Source: Candidatus Flexicrinis proximus
GTDB lineage: Bacteria; Chloroflexota; Anaerolineae; Aggregatilineales; Phototrophicaceae
Assembly: GCA_016712885.1 (NCBI GenBank)
Contig: JADJQF010000003.1
Coordinates: 310,001-374,000 of the forward strand
Length of the DNA stretch: 64,000 bases
Reading direction: 5' to 3'
Part shown: positions 26,693 through 37,266 of the stretch, piece after piece
How the letters are laid out: each line of letters opens with the position of its first letter
How positions within the stretch are numbered: position 1 is the stretch's first letter
Position numbers and translations under genes: made by a program
The notes under the pieces: generated by a model
What the model was told of the DNA's origin: nothing
The model's input: only the letters and a program-made list of their open reading frames with translations
Database searches by the model: none

Positions 26693-27629
26693 TAGCGTTG
26701 TGCTCCAACAGCCTAGTGCGATTAAGACCGTGCCGGAGAAGCCCGGAACCGACTGGCGACGCTATTTCGGTAACGGTGTGATGTATGCGGTACTGCTCTT
26801 TTTCGCCTTTCTGGCCCTGTTCCCGTTCATCTGGATGATCTCAAACTCACTGATGACCATCGGCGAGACCCAGGTTCGCCGCATGTTCCCCTCTGTGCCG
26901 CAATGGGGGAACTATGCCGAGGCATGGGATCAGGCGGAATTCAGCAAGTATTTCCTGAACAGTTGCACAATTGTCGGCATTACGCTTGCCGGGCTGCTGG
27001 TAATTTCCATCCTTGCGGCCTATGCGTTCGGCAGGATTCAGTTTCGCGGGCGGGACACGATTTTTACGCTCTTGCTCGTAACGCTGATGATCCCGCAGTC
27101 AGTTACCTTGATCCCTAACTTTCTGATGGTGGCCGGCAAGGTTGTGCCGCTGCCAGCCATTGGCACCGGGGAGGCGCTGTTGACGTGGAGTTGGGAAAAT
27201 ACCTGGATTGACACTTATGCAGCGCTGACAATCCCATTTATGGGCAGCGCCTTCTCGATCTTTCTCCTGCGGCAGTTTTTCGCGCAGATACCTTACGAGT
27301 TGTTTGATGCGGCACGGATTGATGGAGCCGGGCACTTCCGTTTTCTGGTCCAGATCGTGCTGCCAATCAGCCGCGCGCCGATCATGACGGTCACGCTCTT
27401 GACGTTTATCGCGTCCTGGAACTCTTTCCTGTGGCCGCTGATTGTTACCAACAGCGATCGTCTGCGCCCGATCACAGTCGGCCTATACAACTTTACAGAC
27501 GAAGCAGGCACGCGCACGAATTTACTGATGGCCGGCGCGCTCATCACGATTCTGCCGATCCTGATTCTATACTTCCTGACCCAGAAGACCTTTACAGAAG
27601 GTATTGCAACGACTGGGTTGAAAGGCTAG
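26685..27629 (+). CDS. Sugar ABC transporter permease (MalG/UgpE-like)
   Basis: The 314-residue partner permease has six predicted membrane spans and the EAA motif PYELFDAARIDGAGHFRFL. It ends with TFTEGIATTGLKG, a tail typical of MalG-type proteins. I chose the ATG at 26685, which overlaps the stop of the first permease by 8 bases (ATGGTTGA), rather than an earlier ATG at 26667. The binding protein follows about 100 bases later. Confidence 0.9.
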   Translation: MVDSVVLQQPSAIKTVPEKPGTDWRRYFGNGVMYAVLLFFAFLALFPFIWMISNSLMTIGETQVRRMFPSVPQWGNYAEAWDQAEFSKYFLNSCTIVGITLAGLLVISILAAYAFGRIQFRGRDTIFTLLLVTLMIPQSVTLIPNFLMVAGKVVPLPAIGTGEALLTWSWENTWIDTYAALTIPFMGSAFSIFLLRQFFAQIPYELFDAARIDGAGHFRFLVQIVLPISRAPIMTVTLLTFIASWNSFLWPLIVTNSDRLRPITVGLYNFTDEAGTRTNLLMAGALITILPILILYFLTQKTFTEGIATTGLKG

Positions 27630-27733
27630 GTGGTTCGACGGCCGTGGAGGAGACTCCCGAGCCGTTTTATGTGAACCTGCTCCGCCGCTGCGGAGTTCGT
27701 TTTGACGCTGGTTAGGTGAGGAGAGCAAACCGC

Positions 27734-29095
<1,362 letters not shown>

Positions 29096-29117
29096 GTTCT
29101 GCAGAGCACTAAGAAAG

Positions 29118-29157
29118 CAGGAGCAGCTAGGAAATCCCTAGCTGCTCCTGTTTTGTT
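29118..29157 (+). terminator. Strong intrinsic terminator after the ABC operon
   Basis: CAGGAGCAGCTAGG (29118-29131) pairs perfectly with CCTAGCTGCTCCTG (29137-29150) around a 5-base loop. TTTTGTTT follows. It ends the permease-permease-binding-protein operon, which therefore contains no ATPase gene. Confidence 0.92.
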
Positions 29158-29259
29158 TCGATGGGGGTGACACGCTTAATAAGTAGGCTGCGGTCGATGG
29201 CTGCTGGCACGCTCAACACGCATTACGCTGGAGAGGCAGCAGCTTGAGTGGATGCCGGA

Positions 29260-30459
29260 CTAATCCAGATCCGACTTCTCGATTCGCCGCCGTAATCGTT
29301 CCATGCGGCCGCGTTCAGGCCGGACACGTCGCAGTAGGTCGCCGTAACGTTTGCCGATGCGACGCAGTGTGGAACGCGCAGACGACACGGTATAACTGAA
29401 CTGTCTCCGGGGGCCGCCAAATGGCGTTCCTTTTTGGCGCTCGGTCCACTGGATGACCATGGCGGCCCAGGTCAGACCGCCTCCAAAACCGACCAGAGCG
29501 ATGTAGTCTCCAGGTACGATATGGCCCGACTGCACGGCTTCTGCCAGCGCAATTGGAATGCTGGCCGCCGACGTATTGCCATAGCGGTCAAGGTTGCAGA
29601 CAAACAGCGACTTATCCACATTCAGCGCGCGGGCAGCGGCCTCAAGAATGCGCATGTTGGCCGGATGGGGAATTATCGCCTTCAAGTCGCTCATGGTGAT
29701 TCCAGCCTGCTCGACAGCCTGCCGGACGCTTTCGCCGATGACACGTGTAGCGAATTTGAAAACTTCGCCGCCCGCCATGTGCATTTTATAGGGTTTGTGG
29801 CCCTCAACCAGTATCTGGGCCAGCGCGACGTCGATGCTGCCCACCGAAGGAATGCCAAGCAGATCCGCTCCCGATCCATCCGAACGCAGAACGCCAGACA
29901 GCACGCCTCCGGGTTCTGTGCTTCGCTCCAGCACGACCGCGCCCGCGCCGTCACCGAAGAGTATACAAGTGGAGCGATCCTGCCAGTCGAGTATGCGGCT
30001 CATAGTCTCGCTGCCAATGACCAGGGCGCGGTTGATGGACCCCGAGCGAATTGACTGAGCCGCCATCTGCACCGCATAAACGAAACCGGAGCAGGCGGCG
30101 CTCAAATCAAATGCACCCGCTTTATTTGCACCCAGCCAGTCCTGAATCAGGCTTGCCGAACTGGGAAACACGTTCTCCGGCGTCGAAGTCGCGCAAATGA
30201 TAAGGTCAAGCTCGATAGGCAGCATGTCGGCCCTCTCGAGGGCAACCTGCGCGGCCTTAAGCCCGAGTGTCGCGGTCGACTCCCGCTCGTTAGCGATGCG
30301 GCGCTCATGAATCCCGGTACGAGCCACAATCCAATCGTCAGTGGTGTCGACAATCGCGGAAATATCGCTGTTGGTCATGACCGTCTCAGGTACGGACATG
30401 CCCCATCCGACAATATGCGCGTAATACGCTGAATTACCGTTTTCGTTAATGGCGGCCAT
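29260..30459 (-). CDS. fabH: Beta-ketoacyl-ACP synthase III with a basic C-terminal tail
   Basis: FabH starts fatty-acid synthesis by condensing acyl-CoA with malonyl-ACP. The catalytic residues are visible: Cys123 in FDLSAACSGFVYAV, His in IIPHPANMRIL, and Asn in DRYGNTSAAS. At 399 residues it is about 60-70 longer than usual; the extra part is a very Arg-rich C-terminal tail from about residue 340 (RRQFSYTV ... RRRIEKSDLD). The start codon overlaps the fabF stop by 14 bases, so the two genes form an operon with fabF first. No acpP or fabD is adjacent. Confidence 0.92.
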   Translation of the reverse strand: MAAINENGNSAYYAHIVGWGMSVPETVMTNSDISAIVDTTDDWIVARTGIHERRIANERESTATLGLKAAQVALERADMLPIELDLIICATSTPENVFPSSASLIQDWLGANKAGAFDLSAACSGFVYAVQMAAQSIRSGSINRALVIGSETMSRILDWQDRSTCILFGDGAGAVVLERSTEPGGVLSGVLRSDGSGADLLGIPSVGSIDVALAQILVEGHKPYKMHMAGGEVFKFATRVIGESVRQAVEQAGITMSDLKAIIPHPANMRILEAAARALNVDKSLFVCNLDRYGNTSAASIPIALAEAVQSGHIVPGDYIALVGFGGGLTWAAMVIQWTERQKGTPFGGPRRQFSYTVSSARSTLRRIGKRYGDLLRRVRPERGRMERLRRRIEKSDLD

Positions 30460-31702
30460 TTTCGTTGTACTTGCCGAAGATCAGGACGGCGTTATGCCCG
30501 CCGAAGCCGAAGCTGTTGGACATGGCGATGTCGATGTTACGCGAGACGCCGGTGTGCGGCGTATAGTTCAGGTCACAATCCGGGTCCGGCGTGTCGAGGT
30601 TGATCGTAGGTGGAACAAAACCGTGCTGCATCGCCTGGATCGTGAGGACGGCCTCGACAGAACCAGCACTTCCCATCAGGTGCCCCGTGACTGACTTGGT
30701 ACTGCTGATCGGAACATTATAGGCCTGTTCGCCCAATGCACGCTTGATGGCCACAGTTTCGCTGCGGTCGTTCAGCGGTGTCGAGGTGCCATGTGCGTTG
30801 ATATAGTCGATATCTTCTGGTTTAACGCCGGCGTCCCTCATCGCCCGAATCATCGCCATTGCCGCGCCTTCACCCGATTCCATCGGCGCAGTTACGTGGT
30901 AGGCGTCAGATGTATGGCCATAGCCGAGGATTTCAGCATAGATGTGTGCGCCGCGCGCTTTCGCGTATTCTAGCTCTTCCAGCACCAGGACTGCTGCCCC
31001 CTCTGCTACGACAAAGCCGTCGCGGTCTGCGTCAAATGGGCGGCTTGCTTTGGTCGGGGCTTCGTTACGGCGGCTGATAGCTGTCATGTTGTTGAAACTA
31101 GCGATCGTGAGTTCAACCAGTGCGGCCTCGCTGCTGCCGGCCAAAGCGGCGACAGCCTGACCCCGACGGATGATTTCAGTTGCTTCGCCGATGCAGTTGT
31201 TGCCGGTTGCGCAGGCGGTCGCAAGCGAGAAGTTCGGGCCGCGCATACCGTAGGCCATCGAAATCCGACTGCTCACGGCATCCGGAAGCATCATGGGAAC
31301 CAGGAGCGGGCTGACTGCTTTTGCGCCGCCGTCAAGAAACCGGAGGACACTATCATAGATCGTATTGATACCTCCAATGCCGGTGCCGACAATCGAAGCG
31401 ATTTCGTAGCGGTTCTGATCGTTTACCTGCAAGCCGCTGTCTTCCATTGCGAATTTTGCGCCATAGAGTGCCAGCTGCGTCACGCGGTCCGTCCGCCGAG
31501 CGTCCCGCCTGCCCAGAAATCGCTCAGGATCGAAATTCTTGACCTCACCCGCAAACCGGTTTTCAAGCCGATGCGGATCAAACTGCGAAATAGGGGCAAT
31601 ACCGCTCACGCCATTGGCCGCGTTTTCCCACGCCTCTTGCACCGAATTGCCAATAGGGCAAATGATTCCCATTCCTGTTACGACGACGCGCTTACGAGAC
31701 AC
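30446..31702 (-). CDS. fabF: Beta-ketoacyl-ACP synthase II
   Basis: The 418-residue condensing enzyme elongates fatty acids. The Cys-His-His triad is clear: ATACATGNNCIGEA, YINAHGTSTPLND and KSVTGHLMGSAG. The length is standard. It starts with GTG at 31702, with GGAG about 8 bases upstream. It is the first gene of a fabF-fabH pair. The upstream region of about 230 bases is shared with the divergent SDR gene; on this strand it has a TTGACA (31748-31743) without a convincing -10. Confidence 0.95.
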   Translation of the reverse strand: MSRKRVVVTGMGIICPIGNSVQEAWENAANGVSGIAPISQFDPHRLENRFAGEVKNFDPERFLGRRDARRTDRVTQLALYGAKFAMEDSGLQVNDQNRYEIASIVGTGIGGINTIYDSVLRFLDGGAKAVSPLLVPMMLPDAVSSRISMAYGMRGPNFSLATACATGNNCIGEATEIIRRGQAVAALAGSSEAALVELTIASFNNMTAISRRNEAPTKASRPFDADRDGFVVAEGAAVLVLEELEYAKARGAHIYAEILGYGHTSDAYHVTAPMESGEGAAMAMIRAMRDAGVKPEDIDYINAHGTSTPLNDRSETVAIKRALGEQAYNVPISSTKSVTGHLMGSAGSVEAVLTIQAMQHGFVPPTINLDTPDPDCDLNYTPHTGVSRNIDIAMSNSFGFGGHNAVLIFGKYNENGRH

Positions 31703-31875
31703 GTTCGCTGCTCCAATCTTGCATTGAGGTCGGGCGGACTGCTGTCAATCATAACCTAACCTTAGTGAAGTGCCGAGAAATTGGCCGAACCATACTCAGC
31801 CGGTGCAACAGTGGGGCATGGCGAAAAACGGTGCCTTATCCACCTCACACGTTGTAACACCACAGACGTTGAAGC

Positions 31876-31904
31876 GTGACGGCGTGCCGCTTAGCTCGTA
31901 TAAT
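31876..31904 (+). promoter_or_regulatory. Candidate promoter of the SDR-GNAT-racemase-dcd-thyA run
   Basis: GTGACG (31876-31881) and a perfect TATAAT (31899-31904) are 17 bases apart. The predicted transcript start is near 31911, about 22 bases before the ATG at 31933. It could drive the five closely packed genes downstream. Confidence 0.6.
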
Positions 31905-31932
31905 GGCCCCGTCAAATGGTGGACCTTACCGC

Positions 31933-32889
31933 ATGATCTTCGTTACTGGAGCAGCTGGTTTTATAGGACGGCATCTCGTCGAGCGTTTGCTGGACGCTGG
32001 CTTGCAGGTACGCGTACTGCTGCCTCCACGCAGGGCAAAACGACCCCCTACGTGGGCTTCACTCCCTGGCGTCGAAATCATTTCAGGCACGCTAAACGAA
32101 GACGAGAAGCTGTATAAGGCGCTTACGGGTGTTCATGTCATCTTTCACCTGGAGAGTGCGCAGTGGTGGGGTCGGCGCCGTAATCTCGAACGGGTAGAAA
32201 TGGTCGGTTTGCGGCATCTTGCCGCAGCCGCCCGCGCGGCCCGCGTGGGCAGGATTATCGTTCTCAGTCACCTCGGTGCCTCTGCCGCTTCAGCGTATCC
32301 ACTGCTTGCGGTCAAAGGGCAGGTTGAGGATGCGGTTAAGGCCAGCGGGCTTGCGTATACCATCATTCGGACCGGCTTGGTCTTTGGACCGGACGATGCG
32401 TTCATCAACAACATCGCGATGATGCTCAGCGTCAATCCGCTGTTCTTTCTGATGCCGGGCAGAGGCGAAGTTGTACTGCACCCGATCTTTATCGACGACC
32501 TGGTGTCGGCACTGATGGTCTCGCTTCAACGAGTAGATACTGTGGACATCACGACGGAAATAGGCGGAGCTGAATACACCACATTGGACGACCTGATACG
32601 CACGGTCATGCGTGTCACGCGGATGCGCCGATTCATTATCCCTACGCCGCCTTATCTGCTACGACTGGTCTCCCGCATTTATTCGCGTGTTCTGCGCAGA
32701 GCGCTGGTCACGCCCCAGTGGCTGGACCTTCTTGCGACGAATCATACTGCCCGGCTTGGCGCTTTGTATGAAGTGTTTGGGATCCGCGCACGGCGCCTCG
32801 AAGATACCCTTGTCGATTATATGCCGAAAAGGCGCTATTTCTTCCGTGCTTTAGGATACGCGGTACGCTACCGCCCGCGTGAGGCTTAG
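31933..32889 (+). CDS. NAD(P)-binding epimerase-like protein (atypical SDR)
   Basis: The 318-residue protein begins with MIFVTGAAGFIGRHLVERLL, a Rossmann motif. VIFHLESAQWWG, VLSHLGASAASAYPLLAVKG and IRTGLVFGPDD follow the pattern of extended or atypical SDRs related to NADH:ubiquinone-oxidoreductase-39-kDa-like and NmrA-like proteins. The classic YxxxK is not clear (YPLLAVK), so activity is uncertain. The start at 31933 is chosen because the fold begins there and a promoter ends just upstream. It is followed by the GNAT gene within 11 bases. Confidence 0.78.
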   Translation: MIFVTGAAGFIGRHLVERLLDAGLQVRVLLPPRRAKRPPTWASLPGVEIISGTLNEDEKLYKALTGVHVIFHLESAQWWGRRRNLERVEMVGLRHLAAAARAARVGRIIVLSHLGASAASAYPLLAVKGQVEDAVKASGLAYTIIRTGLVFGPDDAFINNIAMMLSVNPLFFLMPGRGEVVLHPIFIDDLVSALMVSLQRVDTVDITTEIGGAEYTTLDDLIRTVMRVTRMRRFIIPTPPYLLRLVSRIYSRVLRRALVTPQWLDLLATNHTARLGALYEVFGIRARRLEDTLVDYMPKRRYFFRALGYAVRYRPREA

Positions 32890-32899
32890 ACGAATCAAT

Positions 32900-33796
32900 A
32901 TGGAAGCAGGCTCATTCACTATCCGCCCGCTGACGACGCTCGATGAGATGTACGACGCGGTTGATCTTCAGCGAGGCTACTGGGGGAACGACATCGAATC
33001 AGTCGTTCCGGCGCAGATGCTCTATACCATTCACGGCAGCGGGGGACACGTCATCGGGGCATTCGACAGCGGCAGACTGATCGGCGTTGTGATCGGGCTG
33101 ATTGGCACCGACACCGAGGTCAAGGATCGCCCCGCGATGGCGAACCTGCTAATTGCCAGCAAGCGGATGGTCGTACTGCCGGAGTACCGGTCGAGCGGTG
33201 TCGGATTTCGTCTCAAGCTCGCCCAGCGCGATACAGCGATCAAGCAGGGAATCCGGCTTGTGACCTGGACTTTCGATCCACTCCAGTCGAAAAACGCCCA
33301 CCTGAACCTGCGGAAGCTGGGCGGAATCGTGCGCGAATACCAGGTCAATGCCTACGGGACGCGCGACGAGACCGGGCTTTCCAGGTTTGGCTGGTCTGAC
33401 CGGCTTAAAGTACAGTGGTGGGTGACTCATCGGCGGATTGAGGAACGGCTGTTCGGACAGCGCGCCGGCGTGAAGCTGAGTCAGTATCTTGATGCCGGGG
33501 CAACGCTTGTAAACCCGACAACGACGGTTGACGGCGTGACTGTTTACGCGAAGAACTTTAGCCGTGTTGACACTTCGTTTGCGCTGGTTGAAGTCCCGCG
33601 GTACTTTGACGAGATTGCCAGGGACGAACCCGAGATCGCCAAAGGCTGGCAGAACCATATCCGCGAGTCGTTTGTGCCGCTACTCAACAGCGGTTATTTC
33701 GTGTCTGACTTCCTTACCGACGACTTTGAAGGGCGTGCGCGGGCGTTCTATCTTTTCAGCGCCGACTTCGGTTTCGACTTTTCCTCGCCTAACTAG
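32900..33796 (+). CDS. GNAT-family acyltransferase (COG3375-like)
   Basis: This 298-residue protein has a GNAT acyl-CoA-binding core near residues 60-130 (AMANLLIASKRMVVLPEYRSSGVGFRLK) and TWTFDPLQSKNAHLNLRKLGG, which is characteristic of the COG3375 group. In other bacteria such proteins sit next to N-succinylamino acid racemases and are proposed to N-succinylate amino acids. The same neighbour is present here 8 bases downstream, supporting that role by inference. The start is uncertain: GTG at 32879 would overlap the previous gene by 11 bases; ATG at 32900 fits the domain start. Confidence 0.78.
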   Translation: MEAGSFTIRPLTTLDEMYDAVDLQRGYWGNDIESVVPAQMLYTIHGSGGHVIGAFDSGRLIGVVIGLIGTDTEVKDRPAMANLLIASKRMVVLPEYRSSGVGFRLKLAQRDTAIKQGIRLVTWTFDPLQSKNAHLNLRKLGGIVREYQVNAYGTRDETGLSRFGWSDRLKVQWWVTHRRIEERLFGQRAGVKLSQYLDAGATLVNPTTTVDGVTVYAKNFSRVDTSFALVEVPRYFDEIARDEPEIAKGWQNHIRESFVPLLNSGYFVSDFLTDDFEGRARAFYLFSADFGFDFSSPN

Positions 33797-33804
33797 GAGG
33801 GCGC

Positions 33805-34974
33805 ATGAAATCAATCACGATCGCCAGTATCAGGCTGTATCCGGTAGGGCTGCCCCTCGTGGAAAAACTGCGGACCAGCTATGGCGCAGAGCCGTTTAAG
33901 TCGGCCGTGATCGTAGAACTGATTACGACGGACGGGTTGACGGGCTGGGGGGAGTGTCCGACAAAGATGCGACCAAGCTATGCCTACGAGACGGTCGGAA
34001 CAGCGCTGCATATACTCAGCGAATTTCTGATTCCAGCACTGTTGGGCAAGACAATATCGTCCCCAACAGACGTGCCAAGTCTGCTCAAGGCACACCGCGG
34101 GCAACCGATGGCCAAGTACGCCGTGGAAGCCGCGATCTGGGATGCTTGGGCGCAGGCGAACGGCTTATCGCTTGCTGATGCGTTCGCAGCGCATCTGCCA
34201 GAGGGACATGCGTCAACCGGACGCGCGTTGGTTGGTGTGAGCATCGGCATTCAGGATACGCTGGAACAAACACTTGAGATTATCGGAAAACGAATAGGGC
34301 AGGGATACGGGCGAATCAAGCTCAAGATCGAGCCGGGCTGGGATATTGAACTGGCTAGGGCGGTGCGGAAGGCGTATCCGGACATTTCGCTGATGCTGGA
34401 TGCCAACAGCGCGTACAGCCTGAAAGATGCAGATCATCTGAAGTTACTCGATGAGTTCAGCCTGCTGATGATCGAACAGCCGCTCGGGTTCTATGACATT
34501 TACGAGCACAGCAAGCTGCAGCCGCAACTAGAAACGCCAATCTGCCTTGATGAGAGCATACACAGCGCCGGAGACGCGCAACTGGCGATCGTGATGGGTG
34601 CCTGCAAGATCATAAATCTAAAGCCGGCACGTGTAGGTGGATACACTGAGAGTCTTGAGATCTACAAAATCTGTGTCGAGAATCAGGTGCCGCTCTGGAT
34701 CGGTGGACTGCTCGAAACAGGTATTGGACGCGCGGCTAATCTCGCGCTTGCGTCGCTGCCAGGTGTGAATCTGCCGTGCGACATTTCGGCCACAGACAGG
34801 TATTATCAGCGCGACCTGACCGAACCTCCGTTCATTCTCGGAGCCAACAGCTCGATCGAGACGCCTAAAGGTGCGGGTCTCGGCATCTCAGTCGAGCGTG
34901 ACCGGGTGGACGAGGGCGAAGCCTTTTGGCACGTCAACAATCCATATACACATGTTTTTGGGGCGGAACGATGA
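33805..34974 (+). CDS. N-acylamino acid racemase / o-succinylbenzoate synthase-like enolase-superfamily enzyme
   Basis: The 389-residue enzyme has the MenC-type-2/NSAR layout. The catalytic Lys pair KLKIEPGWD, metal ligands in LMLDANSAY, LMIEQPLG and CLDESIHS, and the second catalytic Lys in INLKPARVGGYTES are all visible. Related enzymes catalyse o-succinylbenzoate synthesis for menaquinone, N-succinylamino acid racemisation, or both. With a GNAT gene 8 bases upstream and no menaquinone genes in view, racemisation is the more likely role. AGGAGG precedes the start. The stop overlaps dcd by 4 bases. Confidence 0.88.
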   Translation: MKSITIASIRLYPVGLPLVEKLRTSYGAEPFKSAVIVELITTDGLTGWGECPTKMRPSYAYETVGTALHILSEFLIPALLGKTISSPTDVPSLLKAHRGQPMAKYAVEAAIWDAWAQANGLSLADAFAAHLPEGHASTGRALVGVSIGIQDTLEQTLEIIGKRIGQGYGRIKLKIEPGWDIELARAVRKAYPDISLMLDANSAYSLKDADHLKLLDEFSLLMIEQPLGFYDIYEHSKLQPQLETPICLDESIHSAGDAQLAIVMGACKIINLKPARVGGYTESLEIYKICVENQVPLWIGGLLETGIGRAANLALASLPGVNLPCDISATDRYYQRDLTEPPFILGANSSIETPKGAGLGISVERDRVDEGEAFWHVNNPYTHVFGAER

Positions 34975-35549
34975 TTTACAGTGACCGCGACATCAAACGC
35001 CTGCTGCACGAGGGACGGATCACCGTCGACCCGGCTCCGGATCTCTCAACGCAGCTAGGCTCTTGCTCGCTGGATCTTCGGTTATCGAACGAGTTCAGCG
35101 TTTTCGAGTACAACAAGCATCCGTTCATTGATGTGCGCGACGGCAAGGCGAGCCGTGACATTATGAAGACGCTGACCGTCGATGAGGAACAGCCGTTCGT
35201 ACTCCATCCGGGAAGCTTCGTGTTGGCGATCACACTCGAGCGCGTGGAGCTGCCCGACGATATAGTCGCCCGCCTGGAGGGACGGAGTAGCCTGGGACGG
35301 CTCGGTATAATCGTCCATGCGACGGCGAGCGTTATTGACCCTGGATGGCGCGGGCGTATAGTGCTGGAATTGGCGAATCACGGTCAGATGCCGGTAGCCC
35401 TGTACCCGGGAATGCGGGTCTGTTCAGTGACGTTCGAACCGCTGAGTACACCTGTCGACCGGCCGTACTGGATGAAGGCAGAAGCAAAATATAAGAACCA
35501 GGACAGCGCCCAGGGCAGCAAAATCAGCGACGACCCTGATACAAAATAG
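34971..35549 (+). CDS. dcd: dCTP deaminase
   Basis: Dcd deaminates dCTP to dUTP, feeding dTMP synthesis. The 192-residue protein shows RLEGRSSLGRLGIIVHATAS and IDPGWRGRIVLELAN, with the conserved catalytic Glu, and CSVTFEPL near the end. The length is typical. The ATG at 34971 overlaps the previous stop (ATGA). Whether it is mono- or bifunctional (with dUTPase activity) cannot be settled from sequence. thyA follows 9 bases later, so the two make a dTMP-supply pair. Confidence 0.93.
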   Translation: MIYSDRDIKRLLHEGRITVDPAPDLSTQLGSCSLDLRLSNEFSVFEYNKHPFIDVRDGKASRDIMKTLTVDEEQPFVLHPGSFVLAITLERVELPDDIVARLEGRSSLGRLGIIVHATASVIDPGWRGRIVLELANHGQMPVALYPGMRVCSVTFEPLSTPVDRPYWMKAEAKYKNQDSAQGSKISDDPDTK

Positions 35550-35558
35550 GATAGAACC

Positions 35559-36539
35559 ATGGTCAACCATCCCGAGAATCAATATCTCGAACTGCTGCGC
35601 GATGTCCTGGACACCGGTGTCGAAAAGAAAGAGTTCAACACTGGAATTGGCCTGACAAGTGTGTTTGGCCGGATGATGCGCTTTGATTTGTCCCAGGGAT
35701 TTCCGCTGCTGACGACCAAGCGGGTGTATCTCAAGGCGATCATTCATGAGCTGGTGTGGTTTCTGCGTGGAGACGCCAACATACAGTATCTGGTCAACAA
35801 CAACGTCCACATCTGGGACGATTGGGCTGTAAAGGAATATGCTAAGGCCGCCCGGAATGGCGAGGTGCCGCCCTTAAGCGAAGACGAGTTCATCGAGAAG
35901 ATTCGCGATGACGACGCATTTGCGGCGAAGTGGGGCGAACTGGGGCCGGTGTACGGCCGTCAGTGGCGGCGTTGGCCGGCCTCGGATGGTCGTGAAATCG
36001 ACCAATTGGCGTGGGCGGTTCAGAAGCTTAAGAAGTATCCCGATCGCAAGCATGTGGTGGTGAGTGCCTGGAATCCCGAGTACATCTACGAGATGGCGCG
36101 TCCGGGGACATCAATGGCTATCCCACCATGCCACACCATGTTCCAGTTTAACGTTCAGCAGGGCAGGCTGTCGTGTATGCTCACGCAGCGGAGCGCCGAC
36201 CTGTTTCTTGGCGTGCCCTTCAATATCGCTAGCTACGCGCTGCTGACGATGATCGTTGCCCAGGTCTGCGGTTATCAGCCTGGGGAGTTCATCCACGCGC
36301 TCGGCGACGCCCACATCTACAGCAACCACGTCGATCAAGTCAGGCTTCAACTGTCGCGTGAGCCGCGACCGTTCCCCAAGCTGCACATTAACCCAGCCAA
36401 GACCGACCTCGATGCGTTTCACTACGACGACTTCACGCTCGAAGGATACGATCCGCATCCCGTCATTCGAGGCGACATCACTGTTGTTGGTGGTTTCAAC
36501 GAAGAAGACCGGAGAGAATTTCAGAGCCGGGGCGCATAA
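35559..36539 (+). CDS. thyA: Thymidylate synthase ThyA
   Basis: ThyA methylates dUMP to dTMP with methylenetetrahydrofolate. The 326-residue protein contains the catalytic Cys in MAIPPCHTMFQF, RSADLFLGVPFNIASYALL, and HIYSNHVDQVRLQLSR. It carries an insert near residues 85-130 (WAVKEYAKAARNGEV ...), making it similar in size to the longer Lactobacillus-type enzymes. It follows dcd by 9 bases and ends in a terminator-like hairpin before the convergent CYTH gene. Confidence 0.96.
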   Translation: MVNHPENQYLELLRDVLDTGVEKKEFNTGIGLTSVFGRMMRFDLSQGFPLLTTKRVYLKAIIHELVWFLRGDANIQYLVNNNVHIWDDWAVKEYAKAARNGEVPPLSEDEFIEKIRDDDAFAAKWGELGPVYGRQWRRWPASDGREIDQLAWAVQKLKKYPDRKHVVVSAWNPEYIYEMARPGTSMAIPPCHTMFQFNVQQGRLSCMLTQRSADLFLGVPFNIASYALLTMIVAQVCGYQPGEFIHALGDAHIYSNHVDQVRLQLSREPRPFPKLHINPAKTDLDAFHYDDFTLEGYDPHPVIRGDITVVGGFNEEDRREFQSRGA

Positions 36540-36543
36540 GCGA

Positions 36544-36591
36544 ACCAGCGGGCCAAGCGCGTGGAAATTCTGCCTGGCCTGCTGGTATTTT
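36544..36591. terminator. Terminator-like hairpin between thyA and the CYTH gene
   Basis: ACCAGCGGGCCA (36544-36555) pairs with TGGCCTGCTGGT (36575-36586) with one mismatch and a 19-base loop. ATTTTGGGG follows. It lies between convergent genes. Confidence 0.55.
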
Positions 36592-36595
36592 GGGG

Positions 36596-37264
36596 TCAAT
36601 CGACGGTAAACGTCAGGTCGGTGCCGTAGTAATCGCGCCAGTTGGCGTTGTAGTGCGCGAACATTCTCTCCAGGCGCTCTTGCGGCAGTTCTTCTACGCC
36701 CAGCTCCGTCATCAGCGACCGGAGCGCGGCGGTCTGATTGACCGACAGGCTGTCGTCATCCGCCATAATCTCGAACTCTGCTAGCCAGCCATAGCCGGCA
36801 TTCTTGTCGAGGCAGATCGTGATGGCGCCCAACTGATAGGCTTCGCGCTGACGCGACCACATTGCCTGTACCTCAAAGCCGGCTTTGAGGACTTCAGCAT
36901 CGAGTTGGTCCACGTTAAGGTGATTCGCGGGCGCCTCGAACTCAAGCCGCGTGATACCGTTGGCGCTGGTCGTGTCGTCGAGTGACGCTTTGACAATCAG
37001 CAAGACCGTATCGTTCAGCAGGCGGGTGCGTACCGAGGCTTTGCGGGCGCGGCGGGCAATATCGGTTAGCTGGATGTGCTGGTCCGGGTGCAGGAAAGTG
37101 CGGGCACGTTCAACCAACTGCGCGAGGGCCGAACCAGTGAAGTAGTGGTTAAGCTGCCGGCTCGATTCACTGAGGACAGCGCCACGGGCCTGAAGCGCGG
37201 AGCGCAGCCGGCCGGCTGCCTCCGCGCTTCCCAGAAGGGACTTGATTTCGATTTCAACCGGCAT
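36596..37264 (-). CDS. CYTH-domain protein (triphosphate-tunnel family)
   Basis: The 222-residue protein starts with MPVEIEIKSLLG, the ExExK signature of the CYTH fold that includes class IV adenylate cyclases, thiamine triphosphatases and inorganic tripolyphosphatases. Charged strand residues expected to line the tunnel are present: KASVRTRLLNDTVLLIVKA, TRLEFEAP and GWLAEFEIMADD. The substrate cannot be chosen. The ATG lies 2 bases after the stop of the PPC protein on the same strand. Confidence 0.83.
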   Translation of the reverse strand: MPVEIEIKSLLGSAEAAGRLRSALQARGAVLSESSRQLNHYFTGSALAQLVERARTFLHPDQHIQLTDIARRARKASVRTRLLNDTVLLIVKASLDDTTSANGITRLEFEAPANHLNVDQLDAEVLKAGFEVQAMWSRQREAYQLGAITICLDKNAGYGWLAEFEIMADDDSLSVNQTAALRSLMTELGVEELPQERLERMFAHYNANWRDYYGTDLTFTVD

Positions 37265-37266
37265 GG

